Below are positions 34,277 through 46,490 of a DNA stretch of 60,000 bases, piece by piece (the first letter of the stretch is position 1; each line of letters begins with the position of its first letter). Made by a program: the position numbers and the translations under genes. The notes below the pieces were generated by a model. That model did not search any database. It was not told the DNA's origin and saw only the letters and a list, made by a program, of their open reading frames with translations. The stretch is from positions 247,073,502 through 247,133,501 of the forward strand of contig NC_081409.1 in assembly GCF_030272615.1 (NCBI RefSeq). Reading direction: 5' to 3'. Source of the DNA: Cryptomeria japonica. Lineage: Eukaryota; Streptophyta; Pinopsida; Cupressales; Cupressaceae.

Positions 34277-35574
34277 CTATGGGGGTGTAGTTAAGCTCAT
34301 AACCACTAAGGTACGACTAATGTAGTAGATGACATGTTTTTTTCCTTGATCATCATGTTGGGAAAGCAGTGCCCCCAATGTAGTTGGAGTGAATGAGATA
34401 TAGAAAAGCAAGGGTTTGCCTAGAATTGGTGGTACTAATATTGAGGGGTGAGCCAGATGCTCTTTTATCTTATAAAAATCCTGTTGGCAGGGAGCATACC
34501 ACTTGAACATTATACCCTTCTTTAGGAGATGTGTGAAAGGCTAGCATTTGTTTGCAAGTTGGGGATGAAGTGCCTGTTGGACTGGGATTTTCCTTGCAAG
34601 ATTTGCAACTATTTTAGTGTATTTGGGGGAGGAATTTCTAAGATTGCTTTGACCTTTTTGGGTTCAACTTCAATTCTGCGTCTAGACATAATAAAACCTA
34701 GGAGTTTACCTAGTGCGCTCCAAAAACACCTTTCTTAGGGTTCAACCGCAACTTGCACTTTTCAAGACATTCAAAAATGTGTTCTAGTATGGCTGGATGT
34801 TCTGTTCTTGTCTTGGATTTTCCTAATATATCATCCACATAATCTCCCTATATCTTATGCATGAGGTCATGGAAAATCACTGTCATGGCACGTTGATACG
34901 TGATACTTTCATTCTTCAAACCAAATGGCATGATTTGATAACAAAAAGTTCCCCATGGAATTATGAACATTGTTTTATGTTGATCTTCCTCTGCAATATT
35001 GATCTAGTTATAGCCAAAATATATCCATGAGAGATAACATTTCATGTCTTGTTGTCAAATCAATAAGGATGTTGATATTTGGGATTGGAGAATCATCCTT
35101 CGGGAAAGCCTTGTTAAGAACTTGAAAGTTTGTATGAATTCTGATATCTCCATTGGGCTTCAAGAAAAGTACCATATTGGAGATCCACTTGGAATAATCA
35201 ATCGGTTGGATGAACTTGAACTCTAATAACTTTTTTAGCTTTGCCTTGACTAATAATGCTACTAGGGGATGAATCTTTCTTATCTTTTGTTTGACAGGTT
35301 TAGCATCCATCTTAATAATGAGATCATGTACCAAAAGATTTGGATCAATGTCCTGCATGTCAACATAAGACCATGTGAAATGGATGGGCCATCTATGAAG
35401 AATTTGAGTGAATAATTGGAGCTCGTCATCTGACAAAGAGGCAACCACGTAAGTGATGCATGGATTTTCTATGGTACCTAGGTTGACTGCTTGTGTTTCA
35501 TCAATAAGGATGGGAGACCTATCAAGGAGTTGCATGTCTATGAGGGGAAGAGGGGAATCCTCATCTTCTAACAC
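34277..35574 (-). pseudogene. Gypsy-B reverse transcriptase
   Basis: 188 codons are open at 35,008-35,574: 'AVNLGTIENP', 'FTWSYVDMQDIDP', 'HPLVALLVKAKLKKLLE', 'WISNMVLFLKPNGDIRI', 'KAFPKDDSPIPNI', 'LSLMDIF'. The polymerase box Y-V-D-D is readable at 34,828-34,839 in another frame. A further open stretch at 34,277-34,510 ('KIKEHLAHPSILVPP', 'GALLSQHDDQGKK', 'IYYISRTL') is the RT connection and first RNase H region. Key residues survive, but at least one frameshift and several stops disrupt the gene. Confidence 0.88.
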
Positions 35575-35718
35575 CTCAGAGAGGTTTTCACTAGAGGATA
35601 CACCCTTTATTTTTACTATTTTATGGTCTACAGGTTCTTGAAAGAGGTTTTCACCATTAGACTCTTGATTTTTTGATTATTTTTCATTTTTGTAGTTAAG
35701 TATCCTCTCTTACCTAAA

Positions 35719-36411
35719 TTAACCTTGAGGATCCAACTTATACACTATATTGGGGGTCAAGTCATGGTATGGTGCACATTCAATTACACCTAAGAATTCA
35801 AGGAGCACAACATCAATTTGGAATGTGTCTAGGTGTGCAATAGTTTGATCCCAATTGATGAGTTTAAGGTGGTGAAGTGGGAGGTCAATTAGGGGGATGG
35901 ATGTGTCAAAAAGGTTAGAAGTGACAAATGTGGAAGAGTTTTCTATATCGTCGTACATATGTTTAACAACCTCCTCGGCCATGTATTGAATGTCAAAGAG
36001 ACCACTCTCACCATTTAAAGAATTACTTGCTAAAGTTGAGGCTTCATTTGATGGACATCCAAAGCCAAGCCCCTGATGATTAACATTACAAATAAAATCC
36101 AAATGTCTTTTGATTCATTTCACTTCTTGTCCTAGTCCCCCACCTTGGTATTCCCATTGCTTGGTGGCCAATTTTTGGGACACTAGATATTTACCTTTAA
36201 GGTAACCAAGGTGGGAATCATTATATTCAAAAGGATCCTTATAGAGCCACTGGTTAATATCCCCTTCTATAAATTCATGATTAAGTTTCCCATGAGATTG
36301 AAATGTAGTTGAACCAAATTCTCTGATAGTAGGCTCCTTCTTCTTTTGGGCTCTGGTGCGTTTTCCATGGGCATGGGGATCTAATGGAAGCGCACCCACT
36401 GTAAAAGTCAT
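35719..36411 (-). pseudogene. Gypsy-B linker between protease and RT
   Basis: Two open runs (35,719-36,102 and 36,115-36,411) separated by one stop. Recognisable pieces are 'REFGSTTFQSHGKL', 'WEYQGGGLGQ', 'QGLGFGCPSNEAS' and 'FLGVIECAPYHDL'. This acidic region is common to gypsy elements of this type and has no assigned enzyme activity. Confidence 0.65.
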
Positions 36412-36639
36412 GTATAGAGAATACTATCCACAACTAGCATCATTGATATTGAGTTGGGAGAAGGGTGATGATATGCAGGTTTTCTCTTTTACAATAGTAT
36501 GGAATTAGGGTTAACATATGAGGATGATGAAGAAGTGTGAGGGGTTTTGATGTTAATCGCAATACAATGATATGAATAGGGTGATGAGGCCTTGAGGGTA
36601 CAACAATACTCAAATAGCCACAAATCTCCACAGATAGTG

Positions 36640-37283
36640 ATTTTGCAATATTGATATGGGAATTTTAGGCACTAATGGAAAGTAGATGGGATGACTTGTA
36701 TGCCATGAATCCATGCGAAACCAAGGATAATATTGAATGGAAGGTCAAGATCAATGATGTTGCACAATGTGTTTTGCATTACTGAACCCACCTAGATAGG
36801 AATATTTATCATACTAGCTAAACTCCTTTTAGCATGATCATATGCCTTGATTGTGATACTTTGATTATTCATATCTGTGACATTATACACCACTTGAGTA
36901 ACAAACTTAAGTGTACAAATATTTAGGGTAGAATAATTATCAATCAAAAATCATTTTACCTTGTACTTTTTTACAATAGCCTCAATATTGAATCGATAGA
37001 TGTGATTAGGATTAGGAAGCATAGCATCAGATTGGGTAAATCTAAGGTGATACGTAGAGGATAAATACATTACCATGGTCTAGAATTGTGTGGGATCAAT
37101 GTTACTTGGGGCATAGGCTTCTTTTAGAGTGTGAGTAAGAATCTCTTGATGGGCAGGTGATGAATTGAGAAAGTCCAAGATGGAAATTTGTGTGGGAGTC
37201 TTCCCCAAGTGCTCTAGGATATTGTATTGCGATGATAGTTGAGCTTGAGGAGGGGTAGGAGCCTCAAGACTGAGAATTGTCAC
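36640..37283 (-). pseudogene. Gypsy-B protease remnant
   Basis: 'FLIDN-STLNICTLK' (protease active-site region, with a stop where Gly is expected) lies near 36,900-36,950, then 'TIKAYDHAKRSLASMINIPI' and 'DLPFNIILGFAWIH' near 36,700-36,870. Upstream, 'LEHLGKTPTQISILDFLNSSPAHQEIL' (37,080-37,283) is the usual text before this protease. Two or more stops break the frame. The role is to cut the polyprotein. Confidence 0.75.
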
Positions 37284-37363
37284 ACAAGCTCTTCTAGTAG
37301 TTAATACACATTAAGTATCTACCCCTTTGACATGAATCATATTAATATGATCTTCAAAATAGG

Positions 37364-38610
37364 TGTAATATAGTGAAAAATGATGAGGGGAGATCAAGTG
37401 GAAAGCTTTACTTCCCTCAAAACAGGGATGAAAGTTTCACAAAGGATTCCCTTCAATTTTTCACATATCACATTCAAAAGAGGGGTTGCATTCACTAGAT
37501 CCAATCCCCAATGGTATGAGATTGAATACTAAGTGAATTGTAGTAAATTTGTATGGTATTAGGAAAGTAAATTAACCCTCTTTTGTAATAGATTAGTTGA
37601 ATTAAGAAAATTGAGACTAAGTGCAAAAATGACAAAGAAATGATTATCGATTGAGATAGAGATGCAGGATGAAGCTGTGCACTTGGAATTAGTAGTAGAA
37701 TGTCGAGACAAAGCTTCCCTGTAAATCTAAGAAAAATTTGTAGGGATCGTCAGTAAGTTGCACACGGTCCTTCGAAAAATCTGTGTGCCAAAAAGAGTTT
37801 TTCCATCTCTAAAAATGAAGCCTAAACCTGCAATTACTGTGACGTACCTACAGCCTACACACAAAAAAGAGAAGGAAATAATATTGGGATGGGGGGTTTT
37901 ACTTCAGGTCAAACCCTATTTTGGAATTAACCAAGTGGTTGTAAAATGCTGCAAGTAGATGAAAGGAAATGTCTTAAGTAAATCCACCTCAAGGAGGGGA
38001 TGTAATTGAAAGGTTGATAACTTTGTAGATGAATTTACTTGACTGGATATGTGAAATAGGATGTTTTGAATGTTGATAGAAATATCCTCTTCAATGGTTG
38101 AATCCTTGTTCTAATTGCAACACCTAGCCTTGAAAGGAGACTTGCAATGCTCAATGCTTGAATGAATGCTTGAATGCTTGATAACAATAATCGAGACCTC
38201 TCACTTGTTCACCCTACTGTCTCTTATGAAAATAGGAGGGGAAGTTCTCCTTATATACTTTCCAATTAGGAATGTTTAGATAATTTCCCATCTTAGGCTG
38301 ACATAGGAAAACATTTCCCGCTCAATAATTGGCAAGCTCAATGCAAGGGGGGACCAAAGGGGGCCCAAAATAGGGCTAGGACAAGGGTGCCATGCCCCTG
38401 TCCTGAGAGGACAGAGTCACGATGCCCTTGTCCTGCCCTGATTTAGGACATGAAGCAACAAAAGGAAGTGCAAAATGATGGAAAATGCAAGTTATTGATG
38501 TCTTGAGAATGTTTCGGGCCTCTGATCAGGCTTAGGGATTTGTTCTCTAATGCAAAGACCCAAATGTGGTCAAAAATTGCAAGGGTCACAATTTTATGAT
38601 GCTATATTTA
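37364..38610 (-). repeat. 3' LTR of the gag-only element
   Basis: Its left 746 bp match 43,997-44,741. On the - strand it ends ...ATATTACA. A TATATAAGG box lies at 38,249-38,257 (-), and a purine-rich GTTGGGGCTAAA block lies at about 38,600-38,612, which I take as the polypurine tract. The U3 part contains an inverted repeat of AGGACA around 38,371-38,400. The exact right border is uncertain. Confidence 0.72.
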
Positions 38611-39411
38611 GCCCCAACTTTAGCAAGAGTATAAGCATACTCCAATACTACCGATAAAGTACAAGGAGACAAGATTGAAAGACTTTTACCATGTCAAGGA
38701 GGCAAGATACACCAAGCCCCCAGTGGACTAAGGATCTTACGACTTCGATTGACAAAATAAAAGGGAAGATCAAGAGGGAGAACGATGACTACAAATAGTA
38801 AAGTTCCCCCCACTATGAGTCATGAAAAGAAAGGATACCAAAAATTACAAACCAAAGCCAAATTCTGCTAAGTAACTTTAAGTATCAAGAAGGAAAATAT
38901 GAGTGGAGTGTATGCCCCCACGTTAAAGAAATTGTGCATGCCTTATTGGGAGCGATTGATTTAAGGTAGGATACACCTCAGATAGAGAAAGAGAGGGAGC
39001 ACATTATTGTAAGGATTTAGCCCCCAATCGAGGAATAAACCCAAGGATAATGAACACAAAACACCAAGAACGAGGTGGATTCTCTTTCCTCGGGGTTAGT
39101 ATGCTCTATGATAACTCATGTATATCATGTATATATATGCATAGAATAGTCCTCATTTTCCCAAAGAAAGGAAACCATCTTGGAAGAAAGGGAACACATG
39201 TTTTTTGAGTTAACATGAAAGAGACCAAAAGAGATCTCAATGTTTTGCATCATCCTCAAGTAGAAATCACTAGGGACAACAAATAGAAGAATATGGATAG
39301 ACATAAAAGAATGGTCACAAAATAGCAAGAAAGGAGAGAGGTGGAGGATCTATGATACTAATGCAGCTAGTCTAGCATGACATCCACCTCTCGATCTTGT
39401 TGATCATTATT
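38611..39411. other. Noncoding 3' part of the gag-only element
   Basis: 0.8 kb with no gene support, between the last open frame and the polypurine tract. In a normal gypsy element pol would be expected here or upstream of here. Confidence 0.55.
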
Positions 39412-40291
39412 TCAGGAAGGCGGGAAACACACCAGAGGAGCGACATCAAGGAAAGTAGATGGAGCTACCACAAGATACAAACACAAACTATGCTCATGTG
39501 CTAAGTCACTTTGTTCGTTTCTAGAAGCTAGGATTAAGGATTTTGAAAATTCTGCAGAGAAATGTTTGTCAACATCAACATATTCATATTCACTATTAGA
39601 AGAATTAGGAGTTGTATTTCCATTATGAATAGAATTTTCACCTATTTCTTCATCAATATTTATAAAAAGAGGAGCTCTAACAAGTATAGAAGTAAAACCA
39701 TCACATGTTTTCTGTAGCTTATGATTTGGAGATTTAGGTTCAACATCTTTCTTAGTAGAAAATGGAATCATGTCAACTATTGGTGTTTTGGGAGATTGAA
39801 TAGTTTGAGAAACAACTTCACAAGCTCTAGCTAGCATGACATTTTCATCGGTATTCTCTAAAACAATAATTTCATCTAGTCTTAGCAGAAGGTTGAGAAG
39901 ACTGAGGTATATTTGTTGAAGGTGGAATATTCTCATCTTTGGTAGTTAGATGGTTAGGTTGAGGTTTTTTAGGCTGGACAAGAGGAGAGGTAGGTCTCTT
40001 CTCTCTATAATAGTAAGGAGGTGGAACTGCACCATATAAATGAGGAATGTTTGGTGTAGGAAAGAGACTAGGTCCATCATGAGGAGGAGGTATAGGTATA
40101 ACCTTAGGAGGAATATTATTGTTCTTCTTAGGAGAAGGAATGGTTTCATCCATGGTAATAGGTTGGGAATCTTTGTTAGGAGGAAGATTAATTCTATCTA
40201 TTAAGGGAAGAACTTCATCTTCAAGAATGATGAGAATATCAAGTGTTGGAGTTCTAGGTTGGCTAAGGATAAAACCATATCTTTCTTCCAT
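39412..40291 (-). pseudogene. Proline-rich protein downstream of gag/protease, unrecognised
   Basis: Two overlapping open frames, 39,872-40,291 and 39,412-39,936, joined by a frameshift. The first is proline-rich ('IPPPHDGPSLFPTP', 'AVPPPYYYREKRP'), and the second is acidic and Ser/Asn-rich ('NTTPNSSNSEYEYVDVD'). I recognise no domain. In gypsy-B the linker between protease and RT is also an acidic low-conservation stretch, so this could be the equivalent linker left after loss of RT, but that is inference. Confidence 0.5.
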
Positions 40292-40505
40292 TTTTGATAA
40301 GATTGAAAGAGAGAATCACTTCTTGGTGGAAGAGATTTAAATTGTTGAGGCCAAAAGTAATCAATAGGAACACCCAGGCTTCTTTTAGTTGGTCAAAATA
40401 AGCTATGGTTAACAGTTATAATTTCTCCATTGTGGGGAAATTTCAAACACTTATGTATTAGAGAAGCAATAGTCTTCATGGAAGATAGTCAAGGATAGCC
40501 TAACT

Positions 40506-41822
40506 TCACACGAAATTGTTCAGATGAAGGAATGATTTAACAAAGTTGACATCTATAGATTTAGTATGAACCTCAATAGGAAGTGTTATAGAACCAATAG
40601 TAGGACAATACAATCCATTAAATAACTTAATGACCACATTAGTATCATCATAGATTGGTTGATGGAAATGTAAAGTATAAATATATTCTTCAGTGATGAC
40701 ATTAACCATGCAAGAGGGATCAATAAGCACACCTCGACAAAGTTTTCCTTGGATCTTCACAACTATGTTTAAAGGGCCATTAGGTGCCTTAATGGTATCA
40801 CTAGGATCAAATGTGATACATGGATCCTTAGGTGTTTCTTGTTTCTCTACCAAATTAACCACATTTTGAACTATGAAAGTGAAATCAGTGGGAGGGAAAG
40901 AAGTGTGTTCAGTCTCAATCATGTTAGAGGTATGAGAGGGTAAAGGATTAGTGAAAATCTTAAGATCTTGATTAGGAGGAGCTACCGATTTGTTTCCCTT
41001 ATCATTCACATCAGCCATAGATACAGTATTATTATCAATCAAGTATTGAATCTTACATTTTAATGTAAAACATTTTTCAGTATCATGACCAGGTTGACGA
41101 TGAAATTGACAAAAGGAATTGCTATCAAAGTTAGGTGAAGTTGCTTTAGAAGGATCAACTGGTTTTATTGGAGGAAGTTTGATAACATTTTTTTGTAACA
41201 ACTGAGACATTATTCTATACAAGGATTCATTGAAAGGAGTAAATTCTTTCTCTCTTTTGAAAAATTTAGAAATAGGAGGCATACTTGTTGTAGCATTCAC
41301 ATTAATGGTGTCATTGAATTTGATGAAGCCTTTGTTTGGTTTGAACTTCACAAATGGTTGTTGAGAACTCTCACCTTTATCACTTGGAGCCATAGGAGTA
41401 GATTGCTCCATTTGACTCACAGTCAGTTGATAATTGTGAAGTGTTGTGCACAACTGCGGAAAAAAAGTAAACTTAGAAAAGAAAAGTTTTTCCCTAATGT
41501 CTTTTTGCAAATTAGAAATGAAAATTCTTTGAATATCATTATCAGGCACTAGAAAAGAGATTTGAGAACATAAATGCTTGTATCTACCAATAAAATCAGT
41601 CACTTTTTCTTTAACACCTTGTTTACAATGCATTAAATCAGTCAAAGTGATTTTAGGACTTATGTTGTTTTGAAATTGTTGAATAAAAGAATTTTCTAAT
41701 TGCTGAAAATAAGTAATAGAATAAGAAGGCAAAGAACAGTACCATTGTAAAGCCTTATCTCTTAATGTTCTAGTAAACAATTTGGCAAGCAATATTTGAT
41801 CATGAGAACAGTTAGTACACAA
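40506..41822 (-). pseudogene. Gag C-terminal half and aspartic protease of the gag-only element
   Basis: A 438-codon open frame, one of the longest in the window. Residues of about 1-130 are a retrotransposon gag domain ('FTRTLRDKALQWYCSLP', 'QQLENSFIQQFQNN', 'LTDLMHCKQGVKEKVTDFIGRY'). A C-H-H-C zinc knuckle variant 'CQFHRQPGHDTEKC' lies near 240. From about 355 a protease-like fold follows, with 'GVLIDPSCMVNVI' at the active site (Asp kept, Gly replaced) and 'LFNGLYCPTIGSITLPI'. The frame stays open, but it is cut from the gag N-terminus by stops near 41,823-41,996. Confidence 0.82.
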
Positions 41823-41996
41823 AGTTTAGAGTGTTTTGACATGTGTTAAAGGATCACCTTTTCCATTATAGAGTTCCAATTGAGAGACTTCCACATGTTT
41901 CAGAGGGACAAGTCTAACAATATCAAGAACAAGTGAGCTCACAACATCAAATGTGGGCACACTAAACTTGGATTGACTCATTGAAGCAATTTGTTG

Positions 41997-42596
41997 TTAC
42001 AATGAAGACACATATTGAGCAAGGTTATTAATGGTTTCTTCGGTTGAAGAATTAATGTTAGACATGTTTGATTGAGAAGGTGGTGTGATATTATTGAAAG
42101 AAAGCATTGATTGAGAATAAGGTGGTGGGACACTATGGTAATTAGGCATAGGTGATGATTGGGTAGGAAATGGGACACTAAAAGGAGGAGAAAAATGATT
42201 GGATGAATTGCCCCCTTGTGTTAAATTGACTAGTTGAGAGGCAATAGGAATACTCATTGAAGGCATGGATAAAGATGGAGGATTGAATGAAGAAGAGGGA
42301 TTTCCCCCATGACTAATGGTTGTAGGTATGACATTTTGAGTTGAAGTAGACATGATGTTTGAAGTGAAAGTAGGAATACTAGCCATAGAAGTGGTCAAAG
42401 GAATAGAATGATTGATTTGTGTAGGAAGTTGTGAATAACCTAGGTTCTCAGCACAACTCTTCATAAGCATACAATTAGAATCAACAATGTGAGAAATACC
42501 ACACAATATATCAATTCCATTCTTATCACTTTGAATGATGTGTTTTAGACCTTCAATTAATGGAAGAGCTTCACTATTAGGATATTCTTGGGACAT
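41997..42596 (-). pseudogene. Gag N-terminal, low-complexity region
   Basis: 199 codons open: 'EALPLIEGLKHIIQSDKNGIDIL' followed by a Ser/Pro/Asn-rich region ('GGNPSSSFNPPSLSMPSMS'). It lies directly upstream of the gag domain in the same element. A stop just before 42,597 separates it from the start segment, and another near 41,996 ends it. No enzyme motif. Confidence 0.65.
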
Positions 42597-42668
42597 TCAT
42601 TGTTGGAAATTGTCAAATTGATTGTCCAATTTTGAAAGTTGATCTATAGAAACTCTAGTCAAAGCCTC

Positions 42669-42860
42669 TTATTCATCATGGGAATCATCAATTGGGTAGG
42701 TAAAGATATTATTAGGATGGGAAGAATTAGAAATATCCTCATTATAGAAGTCACCCAAATTAGGCTCCATCTCTTCGAGAATTAAACCTTGGGAAGCCTT
42801 AATTATAATGCTTTGTCTAACGGGGATAGTATAGGTAGGACTAATAGTTGTAAAACTCAT
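42669..42860 (-). pseudogene. Probable gag start segment
   Basis: 63 codons from the ATG at 42,858-42,860, reading into the gag N-terminal region after two stops. The text includes 'SIIIKASQGLILEEMEPNLG'. Its position about 1.1 kb inside the 5' LTR is reasonable for the first codons of gag in a gypsy element with a long leader. Confidence 0.5.
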
Positions 42861-43996
42861 GAACTAGAGGGAAAAAATTGAAATTTGAATTTGAATTTTG
42901 GGAACAAAGTTTGCAAAATTGAATAATGCAAAATTCAAGAAAATGATGATTATACAATTTGAACTTTGTGGAAAGAAGAAATGACACAATCTCCAAGAAA
43001 TATTTATAATTAATAAAAAGATATTGAAATTATAAATTAGGGCCAATGGGATACCACTTAATTCCAAATTTAAAATTGACAAAATAAGATCTTAAAATTA
43101 GGGCAGATTATAATTAACCACTTAATTTTAAATGTTTCCTTGAAAGAAATTGGAAAGTGTTTTAGATTTTAGAGGGATCAAAATTTGACAAAATTAGCCA
43201 ATTCTCTATATTTAAGCAATTAAATACAGTCATAACAATCTCTCAAAATTTCGAGAAAAAAGAGAGGGACCGTGTGCAAGTTATGCATGGTCCTCCCAAC
43301 TTTTTTAGAAATTTTCAAGGATGAAAACTACGATGATTTAATATCTAACCCCCCAAAATTGATTGATTTACGACTTGTAGATAGGTGAAATTAAGGTTTG
43401 AATGTCAAAATAGGACCCTATTAGGGTTTTAAAAAAGATAAGAAATTGAATTGCAATTTTGAAAAAGGTCAAACCTACTAGATAGGGCCACCTTAAATAA
43501 TATTTAGAAAGCTAAAACTGGTTGAAATTGATTGAAATTTCAACAAAATCCAATTAAATTTCAAAATTAGGTTTTTAGGACCTAACCACTAAATTTTGGG
43601 AAAAGGAGGGAAATTGAAAATTTGAATTTTAGGCAAGAAGACAAGTCTGAAAGCACTCACAAATGTGAAAATCAAATGTAATTCCAATTTTTGCACATGT
43701 TGAAGTCGATGTTTGAAAATTAGGGTTTTGACAATTAACCACTTAATTTTGTAAATTTGATTTGCAAATTGAACAAGACAATGAAAGAATTGAATTTGAC
43801 AAGCAATGTAATTTTCAGATCTAAGACAATATATAGCAATTTTTTCAAAATACAAGTTTAATTTTAGTTTTAGCAACTAGGGTTTTGAATGATTTAACCC
43901 CTAAGTTTGTGTAAATTGCAAGAAAATAAAATTTGTAAATGAAAAGTATGCAATAATTTTCAATGTAAAGCATGTAAGATGTCAGGTTCACCAAAA
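42861..43996. other. Leader of the gag-only element
   Basis: 1.1 kb of AT-rich DNA with repeated 'AATTAGGGTTTT/GAAATTGAAATTT'-like wording and no gene. At its right end, TTTTGGTGAACCTGACATC follows the LTR end on the - strand at the place where a primer site would be. I could not match it to a particular tRNA. Confidence 0.55.
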
Positions 43997-44741
43997 TGTA
44001 ATATGGTGAAAAATGATGAGGGGAGATCAAGTGGAAAGCTTATTACCTTCAAAAGAGGGATGAAAGTTTCACAAATGATTCCCTTCAATTTTTCACACAT
44101 TACATTCAAAAGACGGGTTGAATTCACTAGATCCAGTCCCCAATGGTAAAAGATTGAATACTAAGTGAATTAAAGTAATTTTGGAAGGTATTGGGAAAGT
44201 AAATTAACCCTCTTTTGTAATAGATTAGTTGAATTAAGAAAAATGAGACTAAGTGTAGAAATGACAAAGAAATGATTATAGCTTGAGATAGAGATGCAGG
44301 ATGAAGAAGTGCACCTGGAATTAGCATTAGAATGTCGAGATGAAGCTTCCCTGCAAATCTGAGAAAAAGTTACACGGATCGTGTGTAAGTTTCTCATGGT
44401 CCTCCAAAAAATTCGTGTGCCAAAAAGGGTTTTTCCGTCTCTGAAAATGAAACCTAAACCTACAATTACAACCACGCACCCGCAACCTACTCACAAAAAA
44501 GAGAAGGAAATGTTGTTGGGATTGGGGGTTTTCCTTTAGGTCAAACCCCATTTTGGAATTAACCAAGTGGTTGTAAAATGCTACAAGTAGATGAAAGGAA
44601 ATGTCTGAAGTAAATCCACCTCAAGGAGGGGATGTAATTGAAAGGTTGATATGCTTGTAGATGAATTTGCTTGAATGGATATATGAAATAGGATGTCTTG
44701 AATGCTGATATAAATATCCTCTTCAATGGTTGAATCCTTGT
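43997..44741 (-). repeat. 5' LTR of the gag-only element, truncated
   Basis: Direct repeat of 37,364-38,109 with scattered differences. Its U3/TATA part is missing because copia-B sequence begins at about 44,742. Confidence 0.78.
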
Positions 44742-44840
44742 CTCCATCTAAATCTTCCATACTCTGTAATTTGTTCCATGAAGCCTAGGAATTCTCTTCG
44801 AAAAAATAGCTACAAATGAACTTGAACTATTAGATGCCAT
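44742..44840 (-). pseudogene. Copia-B gag N-terminus
   Basis: From the ATG at 44,838-44,840: 'MASNSSSSFVAI', then 'PRLHGTNYRVWKI', the conserved copia gag start, then TAG where Gln is usual. It is cut off at the junction with the gag-only element's LTR. It lies directly after a primer site, confirming the 5' internal end. Confidence 0.75.
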
Positions 44841-44885
44841 AGGATCTTCCTCAAGTGGTTAATATTTTGCAAAGAGGACCAAGAT

Positions 44886-44893
44886 TTGATACC
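44886..44893 (-). promoter_or_regulatory. Copia-B primer binding site
   Basis: TGGTATCAA on the - strand next to the LTR end (44,897). It matches the tRNA-Met site of the other copia elements for the first eight bases and then differs. Confidence 0.7.
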
Positions 44894-44896
44894 AAT

Positions 44897-46103
44897 TGTT
44901 AGACACCTCAGATAATCGGTGAACAACTGAGGGGGGGGTGAATTAGATGTTTATAGATTATACAAATTCAAGCATTAAAACCTTCTTACCAGAATACAAA
45001 TATAACAGTTAAGCACAAATATAAACCACATAACATTTACCAACCTTCCACAAAAGATAACACCAAGATTTGTACATGGAAAACCCAGTAAAGGGAAAAA
45101 CCATGGTGGGAAGCCTACCCACAGTCAGATAATACTTCTACAGTAAGTATGTGATTACAAAAAGAGGGACCTGCACATGCAAGAAGGCCAATAGCATAGA
45201 GTGCATAGCTCATCACAAAAGGAGCCTCACTGACTACAAAATAAATCTAGACTACATTCCAGAAAGAAGAGTGAACTACAAGAATAGCATCTCATATGCC
45301 TTAATACAATTCCGGTTAAGCTTAGTACCAGAGGTCTTAAACCTCTTTCACCAACCCAATCCGATCACCTATGATTGAATGAAACCTCTGCATATGATTA
45401 TAGCCTTATTCACATACAGATAATCCCATAACCTTAATCCCATGAATATGACCATGATCTACAAAGAGATCTTACATCGTATTTATGCCAACCCAAGACC
45501 TAAACAATTAGGTTGGCCACCTAAAAGATAATACAATAAATTCATAACATAAACCAGCAATCCAATGATCAACCAAGTCGGCCTAAGACTGAAACAACAT
45601 AATCCAATCAATAGATCCAACCCGAAACACATTGGGATCATCCACCAACATGTTTTATAAACTAGTCCATAACCTAGCCGAATAAGATAGCATTAGGTTC
45701 GGACCCAAATCCAATACCACCAATCAACAAGAACATGAACAAGATAACCAACAACATCCCAAAAGCCATCTAGAAGCTGCACCAACACCACTTATCAAGT
45801 GCATCAAAAGATCTTCAACAAAGCGTTGCCGGTAAAACCCTTACTAGTGACAAAAAGGCTTACTAGAACAAATGATAGCTCCTAAGTCATCAAATCTTGA
45901 ACCAATTGATCATGATACACATATGAATGGCATGAATGACAGATCCAAACCAATCCACAAACCAAAGCATACCGGATCAATATCATAATCCAACCACTCT
46001 ACCAAAACCTACCGCAAACCAGTAAACAACCAAAACAGTCAGTGTTGCCATCAATGAAAAAACATAAATGCAACACATAATCAATTCCACCAATTTGTCA
46101 ACA
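44897..46103 (-). repeat. Copia-B LTR
   Basis: 1.2 kb. On the - strand it starts TGTTGACAAATTGG and ends TGTCTAACA, with a polypurine tract (GGGGGAGAT) touching its start and a primer site after its end. A run of eight G lies at about 44,931-44,938, in the same sequence setting as the G-runs of copia-A. Confidence 0.85.
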
Positions 46104-46490
46104 ATCTCCCCCTTTGGCATTGATGGCAATACTAGATGTGAAAAACATCCAAGTGCCAAGAAATTCCAAACAAGTCTTCCTCAAAGGAAGACAACCAACA
46201 ATCTCCCATAAGATGATATTACAATGAAGTTAACAAACTCCCCTTGTGAATGATATCCCTGTTAAGCTCTGATCTCACTTTGATTGATATTTTGTTAAGC
46301 TCTATTTTTCACATATATCTCTCCTCCTTTGACATCAATGCCAAAAATATGACATAAACATCAAAGAAAAATTATAAATCCATTGAACCACACATTTGAC
46401 TACTCCCCCTGAGTAGTAGCACCAACACATCAATCTGGAACGAATAGTAGCTCTTCAAATGCATACCAGACTAATGCCAATCAATATCAC
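46104..46490 (-). promoter_or_regulatory. Copia-B polypurine tract and 3' untranslated region
   Basis: AAAGGGGGAGAT on - at 46,104-46,115, identical to that of copia-A. Purine blocks similar to it recur at lower quality further upstream of the element's 3' end. No gene. Confidence 0.75.

Larger units (their letters stand above)
32150..37283 (-). mobile_element. Gypsy-B: decayed Ty3/gypsy pol
   Basis: On the - strand the order is protease (about 37,280-36,640), linker, RT (35,574 to about 34,277), RNase H (about 34,100-33,700) and integrase (about 33,400-32,460). This is the gypsy domain order. No LTR or gag can be attached with certainty: its 5' side abuts the element at 37,364, and its 3' side fades into 31,201-32,150. 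Several frameshifts and stops interrupt every domain. Confidence 0.82.
37364..44741 (-). mobile_element. Gypsy-like element with gag/protease only between terminal repeats (TR-GAG-like)
   Basis: Direct repeats at 37,364-38,109 and 43,997-44,741 (about 745 bp each) flank a 5.4-6-kb region that codes for gag, a retroviral-type protease and a proline-rich protein on the - strand, with no RT, RNase H or integrase. The left repeat continues to about 38,610 as a full LTR with TATA box, while the right repeat is cut at 44,741 by copia-B. Elements with terminal repeats and only gag (TR-GAG) are known in plants. An internal deletion of an ordinary gypsy is the alternative. Confidence 0.7.
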
